Source of the DNA: JACMLD01 sp038207265
GTDB lineage: Bacteria > Bacteroidota > Bacteroidia > Chitinophagales > Chitinophagaceae
DNA: 64,000 bases
Assembly: GCA_038207265.1 (NCBI GenBank)
Contig: JBBQZZ010000002.1
Span: 62,001 to 126,000 of the forward strand
Direction of reading: 5' to 3'
Position numbers and translations under genes: made by a program. Each line of letters begins with the position of its first letter. Within the stretch, counting starts at the first letter, position 1. This document shows, piece after piece, positions 43,594-52,223 of this stretch. Under the pieces are notes generated by a model. It was not told the origin of the DNA. It was given only the letters and a program-made list of their open reading frames with translations, and made no database searches.

Positions 43594-44031
43594 ATGAAAA
43601 GGACAATTATAACAACCAGCATCATTTTGGCAACTGTTGCAGCCAATGCACAGGGTGAAAATTTTGACCCCTTCAAGGACAGGCAATTTATTTTTGATTC
43701 AACCAATATCTGCGCGGTATTGCTGGTCATTTATATGCTGTCTTCCTTTATACTGAAAATGGTAAAGCAAAATTTTGATTACCGCATTAAGAACAGGATC
43801 ATTGATAAAGGCACGCCGGAAAATATTGCAAGGGAAGTGTTACAACCCGGCGATGCGGGAACCAAAACAAATCCACTCTATCAATGGATTTTTGTACTGG
43901 CTGCCGTGGGCACAGGGTTTACCATCATCAATCTTACCCGTCCGTTTGGCCTTCATTCACTGGCCATCATGGCTTTCAGTATTGCAGCAGGGCTTGGCGG
44001 ATACTTGTATTTCAAAAAAAGACAGGCATGA
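43594..44031 (+). CDS. Membrane protein of sigma operon, unknown function
   Basis: 145 aa with a cleavable-type signal (ILATVAANAQ) and three later hydrophobic spans at about 36-55, 91-110 and 118-137. Between them lies a soluble segment (DYRIKNRIIDKGTPENIARE). The layout resembles small Bacteroidota inner-membrane proteins encoded with ECF sigma factors, but I do not recognise a named family. Start is 29 nt after the anti-sigma stop; the end overlaps the next gene by ATGA. Confidence 0.65.
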   Translation: MKRTIITTSIILATVAANAQGENFDPFKDRQFIFDSTNICAVLLVIYMLSSFILKMVKQNFDYRIKNRIIDKGTPENIAREVLQPGDAGTKTNPLYQWIFVLAAVGTGFTIINLTRPFGLHSLAIMAFSIAAGLGGYLYFKKRQA

Positions 44032-45125
44032 AACTTACTTTTTTCTTAATAGCACTGGCGCTTGTATTTCTGCGTGCTTCATTGTCCTGGTTCGGGCATA
44101 CCAGTCAGCATGGGGACAACAACGGTAGCATTTCTATCAGCAATGGCGACTTTCATGAAACCATTAAGTGGTCGGGCAAGATTATATTAAGTGAAGACGA
44201 AAATTCATTTGCATCCATTTCACCCGGTGGTTATATAAGGTTGAAACAAGATGATAAAAAGATGCTCGCGGAAAGCAATCTCAAAGGAGTTATCCACTAC
44301 GAACTCTATAACGGCAATGAGCAGTTGCCCTTGAATGATAGCGGCCGGAATTTTATCAGCGCGGCCATCAAAGAAATGATTGCCTGGGGATTTAATGCGC
44401 AGGGGAGGGCAGAAAGGATTTATAAAAAAGGGGGTGCAAAAGCGGTATTGCAGGAGATAAAACAAATTAAAATGGACGCAGTAAAGTTTCCATATTTCGA
44501 ACTGTTGTTTAATAATGATAGTCTTGAAAGGGAAGATTTGCTGCAGGCCGTTAAAATGATAACCATTACGGGTGCGGATGTAAACCGGCAGTATTTATTG
44601 AACCGCGTTTCATCGTTGCAGCGAAAAGATACAGCGATAGCAGCTGCATGGATTGCAGCCATCACACACCTGGATGCGGATGTGGAGAAAACAGGTCTTT
44701 TGAATAAGCTGATCCGGGAAGATTCACTCTCCGATGAAAATTTTAATTCGGTTGTGAACATCATAGCCCATCTGAATGCAGATATGGACAAGAGAAGCAT
44801 CATGGAAGAAATATTGAGAAAGGAGCCGCTGCCGGAAGATCGCTGGAACAAAATACTTGATTTAAGTAAACACCTGAATGCAGACATGGATAAGCAATCG
44901 ATGTTCCGGTTATTGACAGCATCAAAAGCGCTGACAGAAACACAATGGATCAGCCTGGTTCAATTTGCTTCCGATCAAAATTCGGATATTGACAAAGCAA
45001 ACCTGTTGGTATTGCTTACAGAAAAGATGCCGAAGACAGAAAATACAAAAGCTGCTTACCGGCAGGCGGCAAAAAAAATCAATAACGACGCTGACTACGG
45101 AAGGGCCATTAAAATGTTAGAATAA
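44028..45125 (+). CDS. Secreted/anchored protein with tandem 34-residue helical repeats
   Basis: 365 aa. An N-terminal hydrophobic segment (LTFFLIALALVFLRASLSW) exports or anchors it; residues about 35-90 are beta-rich (a domain with GGYIRLKQDDKK). From about residue 172 to the end run six imperfect 34-residue repeats, each with a core like HLNADMDKRSIMEEIL: variants HLDADVEK, HLNADMDK, HLNADMDK, DQNSDIDK and a degenerate last copy. Similar xSDxDKxxxL repeats appear in some BlaR1/M56-associated proteins in my memory, but no named domain is known to me. Start ATG 44028 overlaps the previous gene by 4 nt. Confidence 0.65.
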   Translation: MKLTFFLIALALVFLRASLSWFGHTSQHGDNNGSISISNGDFHETIKWSGKIILSEDENSFASISPGGYIRLKQDDKKMLAESNLKGVIHYELYNGNEQLPLNDSGRNFISAAIKEMIAWGFNAQGRAERIYKKGGAKAVLQEIKQIKMDAVKFPYFELLFNNDSLEREDLLQAVKMITITGADVNRQYLLNRVSSLQRKDTAIAAAWIAAITHLDADVEKTGLLNKLIREDSLSDENFNSVVNIIAHLNADMDKRSIMEEILRKEPLPEDRWNKILDLSKHLNADMDKQSMFRLLTASKALTETQWISLVQFASDQNSDIDKANLLVLLTEKMPKTENTKAAYRQAAKKINNDADYGRAIKMLE

Positions 45126-45131
45126 ATTTTT

Positions 45132-47456
45132 ATGATTAGAAGTATATTGAAAATGGCGTGGCGTAGCCTGCTTAAAAATAAACTCTCATCTGTTATTAAT
45201 ATCGGGGGTCTTGCTGTGGGTCTCGCTACCAGCATCCTGGTGTTACTGCTGATAACAGAAGAAATCAGTTACGATAATTTTCATGTGCACATGCAGGATA
45301 TTTTCATTGTCCTGAAGAACCAGCAACAGGCTGATGGTATTTCCACCGGGCAGGCAACGGCGGGTCCCATGGCGGCTGTCATGCGGAGCAATATTCCGGA
45401 AGCGAAATTTACCAGCAGGATTAGTTATTTTGGTGATGAGCTGACAGAAGGCGGAGGCAAGACATTGAACACATCCGGAATTTATACGGATCCTGGTTTT
45501 TTTTCTATGATGAGTTTTCCTGCAATAAAAGGAGACCCGGTTAAACTTTTAGCTGATCCCCAAACCGTATTACTAACTGAAACGACTGCCCGAAAATTTT
45601 TTGGCGATGCGGAACCGGTTGGCAAGACCCTTGTATTCAGGCATACCGATGTATTTAGGGTGGGAGGAATATTGAAGGATCCACCCAGCAACAGCAGCAT
45701 CCGCTTTGATATAGTATTGCCATTCGCATTTTTTGAAAAAGGAAATGAATGGTTGAAAAAATGGGATGATAACCGGATAAATACAATCGTCCAGTTAAAA
45801 ACGGGATCAGATATTCCGGCACTCAATGCTAAATTAACCGGCTTGTTACAAACCAGGACCGGCGACACAACAGAAAATCTTTTTGTATACCCGTATGCAA
45901 AAATGAAATTATATGGAAATTTCAGTAATGGCAAACCCAGTGGTGGAAGAATATACCAGTTGGAATTGATAGGTGCGCTGGGATTGTTTATTTTGCTGAT
46001 TGCCTGCATCAACTTTATGAACCTGGCTACTGCAAGGTCGGAATACCGTGCAAGGGAAGTAGGTGTACGAAAATTATTGGGCGCTTCAAGAAAAATAATC
46101 ATCTGCCAGTTTTTGAGTGAGGCTATGCTTATGACTTTATTTGCACTTGCATTGGCACTGCCATTGGCGGCGTTAGTAATTCCCTGGCTCAACCAGCTGA
46201 TGCAGAAAGATCTTCGTTTTAATTTTTTGGGAATAAGAATATGGTGCCTGCTGGCAGCCGTGGGATTATTTACCGGCCTGGTGGCAGGCAGCTATCCTGC
46301 CTTTTCGCTCAGTCGTTTCAATATTGTAAGCGTGCTGAAAAAAAGCGGTGGGCTCAGAAGGGTGCTGGTAACCTTCCAGTTTATTATTTCCATATTTTTT
46401 ATCATCGGTACCATCGTGATATTCGCGCAGATAAGCCATATCCGCAATCGGCCTGTCGGTTACGATCAAACGAACTTGTTGCGCATCGATGCTTCCGGTA
46501 AACTGGCAGAAAACTTTGATCTCTTTCAAAACGGCGTTTCAAAAACACCTGGAATAAAAAGTATATCAGCAGGATCTGATAACCTGCTGCAATTTGGCGG
46601 AGCCGTTACCGGAATGGACTGGCCGGGCAAGATACCCGGCAAAGAAATAGCCATCATTGTAACGGGTGTACAATACAAATGGATACAGACAACCGGGCTT
46701 ACCCTGCTGGAAGGACGCGATTTTGATCCATCGTTTGGCACCGATACTATGGCCTGCCTGCTAAATGAATCGGCAGTAACACGCATGAGTCTTAAAACCC
46801 CGGTGCTGGGTCAGGTGGTAGGGGGAGAGCAGGTAATTGGGGTGGTAAAGAATTTCGTTTTTAATAACCCGTCTGCTGTTATTGCCCCCATGATGATTTC
46901 ACTGAACACAGGCAAATTGAATAATTTCTTTGTTCGTTTGCAAAACGATGATCACTGGAGAGAAAGATTGAGCGTTATAGAAAAAATTGCCAAAGAATTG
47001 AACCCCGGTTTCCCTTTTAATTTTTCCTTTACAAAAGAAGATTACCAGCAACGGTTCACCGAGTTTAATGTGGTAGGATACATGGCTATTATTTTTGGGT
47101 CGATGGCAATCTTTATTTCCTGCTTGGGTTTGTTTGGGCTTTCAGCATTTCTTGCAGAGAAACGCAGCAAAGAAATGAGTATAAGAAAAGTACTCGGGGC
47201 CAGTCTGCACAATGTATGGTTTGCATTGTCGCACGATTTTTTAAAACCGGTTATCATGGCGTTCCTGATTGTAATACCCATCAGCGCATGGGTAATGCAT
47301 ACCATCTTATCTTACATCAGCTGGCATATCACGCTCAGTTGGTGGATGTTTGCGATGGCCGGACTGCTTACGCTGATTATTGCGCTGCTGACTGTGAGCT
47401 ACCAGGGGGTAAGAACAGCCTTTGAAAATCCGGTAAAGAACCTGCGTTCAGAATAG
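45132..47456 (+). CDS. ABC transporter permease, MacB/FtsX type
   Basis: 774 aa with the double MacB-FtsX layout: N-terminal helix (NIGGLAVGLATSILVLLL) and periplasmic MacB-like domain at about 40-270, FtsX helices at about 280-430 (EVGVRKLLGASRKIIICQFL, then LAALVIPWLN), a second periplasmic domain, and a second FtsX unit (EMSIRKVLGASLHNVWFAL) at about 670-770. Such Bacteroidota permeases work with a separate ATPase not found here and act in envelope stress or peptide/lipoprotein export. Six nucleotides after the repeat protein, so the last gene of the sigma operon. Confidence 0.87.
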   Translation: MIRSILKMAWRSLLKNKLSSVINIGGLAVGLATSILVLLLITEEISYDNFHVHMQDIFIVLKNQQQADGISTGQATAGPMAAVMRSNIPEAKFTSRISYFGDELTEGGGKTLNTSGIYTDPGFFSMMSFPAIKGDPVKLLADPQTVLLTETTARKFFGDAEPVGKTLVFRHTDVFRVGGILKDPPSNSSIRFDIVLPFAFFEKGNEWLKKWDDNRINTIVQLKTGSDIPALNAKLTGLLQTRTGDTTENLFVYPYAKMKLYGNFSNGKPSGGRIYQLELIGALGLFILLIACINFMNLATARSEYRAREVGVRKLLGASRKIIICQFLSEAMLMTLFALALALPLAALVIPWLNQLMQKDLRFNFLGIRIWCLLAAVGLFTGLVAGSYPAFSLSRFNIVSVLKKSGGLRRVLVTFQFIISIFFIIGTIVIFAQISHIRNRPVGYDQTNLLRIDASGKLAENFDLFQNGVSKTPGIKSISAGSDNLLQFGGAVTGMDWPGKIPGKEIAIIVTGVQYKWIQTTGLTLLEGRDFDPSFGTDTMACLLNESAVTRMSLKTPVLGQVVGGEQVIGVVKNFVFNNPSAVIAPMMISLNTGKLNNFFVRLQNDDHWRERLSVIEKIAKELNPGFPFNFSFTKEDYQQRFTEFNVVGYMAIIFGSMAIFISCLGLFGLSAFLAEKRSKEMSIRKVLGASLHNVWFALSHDFLKPVIMAFLIVIPISAWVMHTILSYISWHITLSWWMFAMAGLLTLIIALLTVSYQGVRTAFENPVKNLRSE

Positions 47457-47510
47457 AATTTGCGAAGCTGCATTATAGAATTGTTCTCGGTTGCCGTAAC
47501 AATTTTTTCG

Positions 47511-47569
47511 CCGCCGTGTTTCCGTAGCAGTAACTTCCGTTCTCCATAAATTGTCACGGGACACGGCGG
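47511..47569. repeat. 9-bp inverted repeat with long loop upstream of dispersed element
   Basis: CCGCCGTGT (47511-47519) pairs exactly with ACACGGCGG (47561-47569). It lies 55 nt after the permease operon and 30 nt before the dispersed element. Might end the permease transcript or belong to the element; no T-run follows closely. Confidence 0.4.
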
Positions 47570-47598
47570 TTTATGTTATTGCATTATTTTTTTGCTAG

Positions 47599-47884
47599 CC
47601 AAGTCTCCGCTATAGCAAGTTAATAAATTTGTTTTGTTACAGCGGGGCTTCACGCTTACTGTTTATTATCTTATCTTTTATCTGCAGCGGGTGCAGTGTT
47701 TTTTTCCTTTTTTCAAATTGACTGTTGCGGACACATCGCCTGCGAATTACAGGATGGCGACTTATGGTCACTCGGCAGGGGAGGAAACAAATGTTCGCCG
47801 CAGCCTTTATTGCGAGCCTTAATATTTTTTCAACTTTTAAATGGACGAACTTCGGGGGAGCTTACATCTGCAAGCGTTAATTAG
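47599..47884 (+). repeat. Dispersed intergenic element, copy A (longer)
   Basis: Shares with 50911-51095, in the same order and orientation, GTCTCCGC-ATAGCAAGTTAA (one mismatch), TATCTTTTAT, GTGTTTTTTTC and GGACACATCGC. Copy A also keeps a frame from 47696 to 47884 reading CGHIACELQDGDLWSLGRGG and then LLRALIFFQLLNGRTSGE; copy B retains only GGHIAWDLRRL after an in-frame stop. It may be a decayed coding element or a structured non-coding repeat. The rest of the gap 47457-47924 shows nothing else supported. Confidence 0.6.
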
Positions 47885-47924
47885 GTTAATTAAAGAATTT
47901 TTAAAAATTTGAATGGTCAGCCTA

Positions 47925-48662
47925 TTAATTATACAGTTTGCTCCTGGACATTACAAGTCTGATATGTTCAATGCTCATGTATCTTTCCCGGTTGCTGGAT
48001 TTGACAAAGGAGGCCACTGCCTGCGGACGAAAGGCAGCAAAGCTTTCATGCAGATACTGATTCCATGCAATTAACTGGTAGCCCAGGCCGCGTTCAATAT
48101 CCACACTGTCCGTTTTATTTTCAAAATGATCCATAAAACCTGTAGAAATATGTGCAACGCCAAGCCCAAGCAGCCCCAGGCCAGTCTGTTTGCTAAAGTA
48201 AATGATATGCGATAGTTCGTGACCCAGAATTCCTACCTGGCCATTGACTTCGCAACCCAACCAGGTGGGCAATCTCCTTCCTTCGGTTGAATCATTAATA
48301 ACCACAAGATAGCTGCGTTTGCTGCTCCTTCTCAATAAACTGAGGGTAAATGGCCTGGTAGAAATAATTCCACTGGTACTTTTTTCAATGCGAAAGACAA
48401 TTTTTGTGTGTACCAGTTCGGGAAAATAAGACAAAGCATACAGTATCTGTTTTTCATACCCTGCCGGCATTATTTTATTTTCTCCATACATTTTTTGGAG
48501 CATGGGGTAGTCGGCATTTAATGAATCAGTAACATCCTGTACTGGCTTACGGGCAGGGATGGTATCATAAATAACTGCGTCATTTAATGCGGCACAAGAA
48601 ATACCTGCAAGCAGTAAGAGTACCATTATGCAAACACTTGTTTTTTTGAACCATCTTTTCAT
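47925..48662 (-). CDS. Putative zinc metallopeptidase (HELSH), membrane-anchored or secreted
   Basis: 245 aa with a hydrophobic N-terminus (VCIMVLLLLAGISCAALNDA) that includes a lipobox-like LAGISC. The zincin motif HELSH occurs at about residue 149 (GQVGILGHELSHIIYFSKQ), and an acidic segment FENKTDSVDIERG about 35 residues later may supply the third ligand, as in gluzincins. No named family is certain. Convergent-oriented relative to the permease operon and divergent from the M28 gene, both inside the segment bounded by the dispersed elements. Confidence 0.6.
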   Translation of the reverse strand: MKRWFKKTSVCIMVLLLLAGISCAALNDAVIYDTIPARKPVQDVTDSLNADYPMLQKMYGENKIMPAGYEKQILYALSYFPELVHTKIVFRIEKSTSGIISTRPFTLSLLRRSSKRSYLVVINDSTEGRRLPTWLGCEVNGQVGILGHELSHIIYFSKQTGLGLLGLGVAHISTGFMDHFENKTDSVDIERGLGYQLIAWNQYLHESFAAFRPQAVASFVKSSNRERYMSIEHIRLVMSRSKLYN

Positions 48663-48781
48663 TTACTAAATGTATTCAATTTATATGCATAAAGCTTTAC
48701 CAACAGTCTTTGACTACTGAGAATTGTATGCGTTCTTCATTTTTTGTGTTTTGTGAGAAAGGTATTTATTATATTCGATAC

Positions 48782-50362
48782 ATGAGAAAACCTACCATAG
48801 TATCCATCTTATTAGTGTTGATTTTTCAAACCGCCTTCGCACAAGGCCGTCGTGATGCAGGGCCCGACCAGGCACCGAAAGATTCAGTAGTAGAAAGAAT
48901 TCTTCGCGAAGAAAAAGACAATTCACAATTGCAATTACTCGCGCACCAACTTCTTGATAGCATCGGGCCGAGACTGGTGGGCACACCACAGATGGAAGCT
49001 GCACGTGATTGGGCGTTGGCTAAGTATAAAAGTTGGAACATAAATGCCGAAACACAGAAATGGGGTGTATGGAGAGGTTGGGAGAGAGGCATCTCACATA
49101 TAGATATGATTTCACCACGGTTACGCACACTCGAAGCTACACAACTGGCATGGAGTCCGTCAACCGGTAATAAAGCCGTGGTCGCTGGAATGATAATCTT
49201 ACCGGACCTGGCAGATTCTTTAGCGTATGCCGCATGGATGCCTTCAGTAAAAGGAAAGTTTGTGATGGTATCGGTGCTGCAGCCAACTGGCCGCCCGGAT
49301 GATAATTTAGAACAATTTGGTACTACAGAATCTGTTCAGAAAATAAAAGAACTGCGTACAAAAATGACGGACAACTGGAACAACCGGCTCAAGAAAGCTG
49401 GCTATACATCACGCACGCTGCCCCTAGCATTGGAAAAAGCCGGTGCATTGGGAGTTGTTAGCTCTTTATGGTCCGCGGGTTTTGGCGTAGATAAAATTTT
49501 TGGTGCATACACAAAAAAAATTCCTTCTGTAGATATCATGCAGGAAGATTATGGAATGCTATACCGATTAGTAGAATCAGGAGCCGATCCAAAAATCAGC
49601 GTGCATGTTGAATCCAAAGAGCGGGGTATTGTTCCCACCTTCAATGTAATAGCCGGGATCAAAGGATCTGAAAAGTCGGGTGAATATGTAATGCTGTCCG
49701 CGCATTTCGATTCCTGGGATGCAGGTTCGGGCGCAACAGATAACGGAACAGGAACGCTGATGATGATGGAAGCCATGCGCATTTTGCAAAAAGTATATCC
49801 GCATCCTAAACGTACCATCTTAGTTGGTCATTGGGCCAGCGAGGAACAGGGGCTGAATGGTTCGCGGGCTTTTGTAGAGGATCATCCTGATACTATCGGT
49901 CACATGCAAGCGCTTTTTAACCAGGACAATGGTACGGGGCGGGTGGTAAGCATGTCGGGCCAGGGTTACCTGCACGCATATGAATACCTCACCCGATGGC
50001 TGAGCAAAGTGCCTTCGGATATCCGCGATTCTATCAAGACTACTTTCCCCGGCGCTCCAGGTGGCGGGGGTTCTGACTTTGCTTCATTCGATGCAGTGGG
50101 TGCCCCTGGTTTTTCGCTGGGCGCGTTGAACTGGTCCTATTTTAATTATACATGGCATACCAACCGAGATACCTATGATAAATTGATATTTGACGATCTC
50201 AGCAAAAATGTAATGCTGGTGGCTATCCTGGCGTATATGGCAAGTGAGGATCCTAACCGGGCTTCCGCAGAGAAGGCGGTGCTGCCGATCAACCCGAGAA
50301 CCGGTGAGCAGACGAAGTGGCCGGCGCAGACCAAAGCCATCCGCAGGGGAGGATTGGATTGA
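48782..50362 (+). CDS. Secreted M28 family zinc aminopeptidase
   Basis: 526 aa with a signal peptide (LLVLIFQTAFAQG). The two-zinc M28 ligands are visible in order: SAHFDSWDAGSGATDNGTG (His and Asp), EEQGLNGS (the Glu pair), a middle DNGTGR Asp, and HTNRDTYDKL (C-terminal His). A PA-like insert spans about residues 130-280. Likely cleaves N-terminal residues in the periplasm or outside. ATG 48782 is preferred over 48710 because it directly precedes the signal peptide. Confidence 0.88.
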   Translation: MRKPTIVSILLVLIFQTAFAQGRRDAGPDQAPKDSVVERILREEKDNSQLQLLAHQLLDSIGPRLVGTPQMEAARDWALAKYKSWNINAETQKWGVWRGWERGISHIDMISPRLRTLEATQLAWSPSTGNKAVVAGMIILPDLADSLAYAAWMPSVKGKFVMVSVLQPTGRPDDNLEQFGTTESVQKIKELRTKMTDNWNNRLKKAGYTSRTLPLALEKAGALGVVSSLWSAGFGVDKIFGAYTKKIPSVDIMQEDYGMLYRLVESGADPKISVHVESKERGIVPTFNVIAGIKGSEKSGEYVMLSAHFDSWDAGSGATDNGTGTLMMMEAMRILQKVYPHPKRTILVGHWASEEQGLNGSRAFVEDHPDTIGHMQALFNQDNGTGRVVSMSGQGYLHAYEYLTRWLSKVPSDIRDSIKTTFPGAPGGGGSDFASFDAVGAPGFSLGALNWSYFNYTWHTNRDTYDKLIFDDLSKNVMLVAILAYMASEDPNRASAEKAVLPINPRTGEQTKWPAQTKAIRRGGLD

Positions 50363-50464
50363 TGTTTATTTTAAATCGGTTATGCCTTTCAGTGAGATGA
50401 TAATATAAAGTAGCGTGTCGGCTGAAATTTTAGATAGGCACTAATCACTAAATAAGAACCAAAA

Positions 50465-50896
50465 ATGAGAAACATCTTTCAGCAAGTTCTTCCGATACAG
50501 TTTATAATATGGGCGCTGGCATTTATGATATTTCCTTCTCCTGCTAATTGCCAAAGTAAAGCAGCCGTAGCCATCCGGGATACGTTGAATATAGGTTTTG
50601 CTGTGTACACAAAAGGTACAAAGCCTGGAACGTTAAATGCAATATGGAATTACGCCAACGTTTACAATGGGAAAGGCATGGCTACCGGTGTAAGCAGGAA
50701 TGGCTTTGCCGGCAATTACCACATTAAATACTACCTGGAGAATGGAGCGTTTTCCGATGAGTATGATCTTATCATTGAAAAAGTTGGAAACTTTTACAAC
50801 TTATCATGGATTACAGATGGCAAGGTTAGTGCAAGAGGTGTTGGGATGGAGGTCGATAATCACTTAGCGGCTGGCTGGCGAAGAGTTGCCGATTAA
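50465..50896 (+). CDS. Secreted hypothetical protein
   Basis: 143 aa with a signal peptide (FMIFPSPANCQ). The body is beta-rich: LNIGFAVYTKGTKPGTLNAI, ATGVSRNGFAGNYHIKYYLE, FYNLSWITDGKVSARGVGME and the end HLAAGWRRV. The G-x-AxxG/ME-DN-LAAGW ending resembles small secreted Bacteroidota proteins of unknown role. It lies 102 nt after the M28 gene and may share its transcript. It is the last gene before dispersed element copy B. Confidence 0.55.
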   Translation: MRNIFQQVLPIQFIIWALAFMIFPSPANCQSKAAVAIRDTLNIGFAVYTKGTKPGTLNAIWNYANVYNGKGMATGVSRNGFAGNYHIKYYLENGAFSDEYDLIIEKVGNFYNLSWITDGKVSARGVGMEVDNHLAAGWRRVAD

Positions 50897-50910
50897 CTTT
50901 TAGTTCCGCG

Positions 50911-51095
50911 CTGAGTCTCCGCCATAGCAAGTTAAAATAATTGATTTGTTGCTGCGGGACTCGGCGCCCACTGCTTATCATCCTATCTTTTATTGGACGG
51001 CGAGTGCCGTGTTTTTTTCTTTATTTGAAAGAGACTGAGGAGGACACATCGCATGGGATCTGCGGAGGCTGGGACCGACTCACTCGACCGAGAAA
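50911..51095 (+). repeat. Dispersed intergenic element, copy B (decayed)
   Basis: Direct-orientation relative of 47599-47884, sharing the four blocks listed there. The remaining 51096-51326 is AT-rich with no gene visible. The two copies bracket three genes (47925-50896). Confidence 0.6.
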
Positions 51096-51326
51096 AAAAT
51101 ACAATTGACTAACAGTAGAAATGATGACTGAAGATTGGTCCCCCTGGAATTAAAACATTTTCTTTCTTATAATTTATTCTTTCTTTAGAGTCTCCTTTTC
51201 TGCTAGCTATTCTTCAAAAAAGGACAGTTACACGCCATTCCCTGCAACCACACATTCTGTTTATGTAGTGCCTTCTCCGTAGAAGACCTTTATGCCGCAC
51301 AAAATTTTAAATCAAAAAAAACTTTT

Positions 51327-51812
51327 ATGAAACTAAAAATTATTTTACCCATTGCGGTATTCATTCTTGCATTTTCCGGTTGCAAAAAAGGAGATTCGTA
51401 CCCACTGAATCCACTCTACGACCTGGATGTTTCACTTCATGGCGAAACGAAAGCGCCGGGTAAGGCTATTGGTTTTATTAAATTTCGCCAGAATCCAGAT
51501 ACAGCCCGGGTTATAACACTAGACACATGGGTTGCTAATCTGCTGCCCAATCATGCTTACCTGCTGCAACGTGCAGTAAATCCTATAGCGGATGTCACCG
51601 GCTGCTCAAGTACAGCATGGCTCACACTTGGCGAAGGATTGCAACCGAAATCAATTTTGACAAATGCAGAGGGTAATGGAAGTGCAAATTTATGGCGGGA
51701 TATTACTGCTATTGCAAGGGGTGCAGCATTTCATATTCACTTTCAGATAGTTGATGCAACAACTTTAGCGCCGGTGTTAACAAGTGATTGTTTTGATTAT
51801 ACGGTGCGATAA
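51327..51812 (+). CDS. Hypothetical lipoprotein
   Basis: 161 aa with a lipobox (FILAFSGCKKGDS), so lipid-anchored. The rest is one predicted beta-sandwich domain: DVSLHGETKAPGKAIGFIKF, ANLLPNHAYLLQRAV, GNGSANLWRDITAI and AFHIHFQIVDATTLAP. The pattern of short strands with NHAYLLQR resembles the CHRD-like or superoxide-dismutase-like lipoproteins of Bacteroidota, but the metal His set is incomplete, so no function is assigned. Followed by a strong terminator. Confidence 0.6.
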   Translation: MKLKIILPIAVFILAFSGCKKGDSYPLNPLYDLDVSLHGETKAPGKAIGFIKFRQNPDTARVITLDTWVANLLPNHAYLLQRAVNPIADVTGCSSTAWLTLGEGLQPKSILTNAEGNGSANLWRDITAIARGAAFHIHFQIVDATTLAPVLTSDCFDYTVR

Positions 51813-51835
51813 AATTCTTATTGTGCGGGATAAAG

Positions 51836-51875
51836 AAGGTTATCATACTTATCATTTGATAACCTTTTTTGTTTT
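51836..51875 (+). terminator. Rho-independent terminator of the lipoprotein gene
   Basis: AAGGTTATCA (51836-51845) pairs perfectly with TGATAACCTT (51857-51866) and is followed by TTTTGTTTT, 23 nt after the stop codon. Confidence 0.9.
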
Positions 51876-52040
51876 GCCGGAGAAGCTGATTGTTTTCAGC
51901 AATCATCAATGGTTGACGGGGTTGTTCAATAAACAATTTTTCAAAAGTAGCCGCAGGGTATTAATTGTTTTATTATTGCCGCCTGCACTATCATCATACT
52001 TTAATTTTTTCTTGGTAACATACAAAATAAATTTAAACGT

Positions 52041-52095
52041 GCATGTTTACATGCGCAACTGAACGCAACTACTATGGCTTAAGAACTCATAGTAG
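52041..52095 (+). promoter_or_regulatory. Two palindromes upstream of the LytS/LytTR operon
   Basis: GCATGT-TT-ACATGC (52041-52054) is a perfect operator-like palindrome; 15 nt further CTACTATG (52069-52076) pairs with CATAGTAG (52088-52095), followed by TAGTTTT. They lie in the 410-nt gap before the kinase gene, 130-180 nt upstream of its start. A regulator binding site or a transcription attenuator is possible. The rest of the gap shows nothing more. Confidence 0.35.
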
Positions 52096-52223
52096 TAGTT
52101 TTACTGATAATATTTACATTAACTTTAAAATGCTGTTTGTAGATTGTTTTTACTAACGCAATTACCTTGAAAGATAGAATACTAAAACCGGTACCGTGAA
52201 CTAACTGGTGATAAAATCTGAAC

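Noticed and set aside
45482..46192. 236-codon minus-strand frame
   Set aside because: Antisense to the MacB/FtsX-type permease, no domain, low-complexity Asn/Ser composition.
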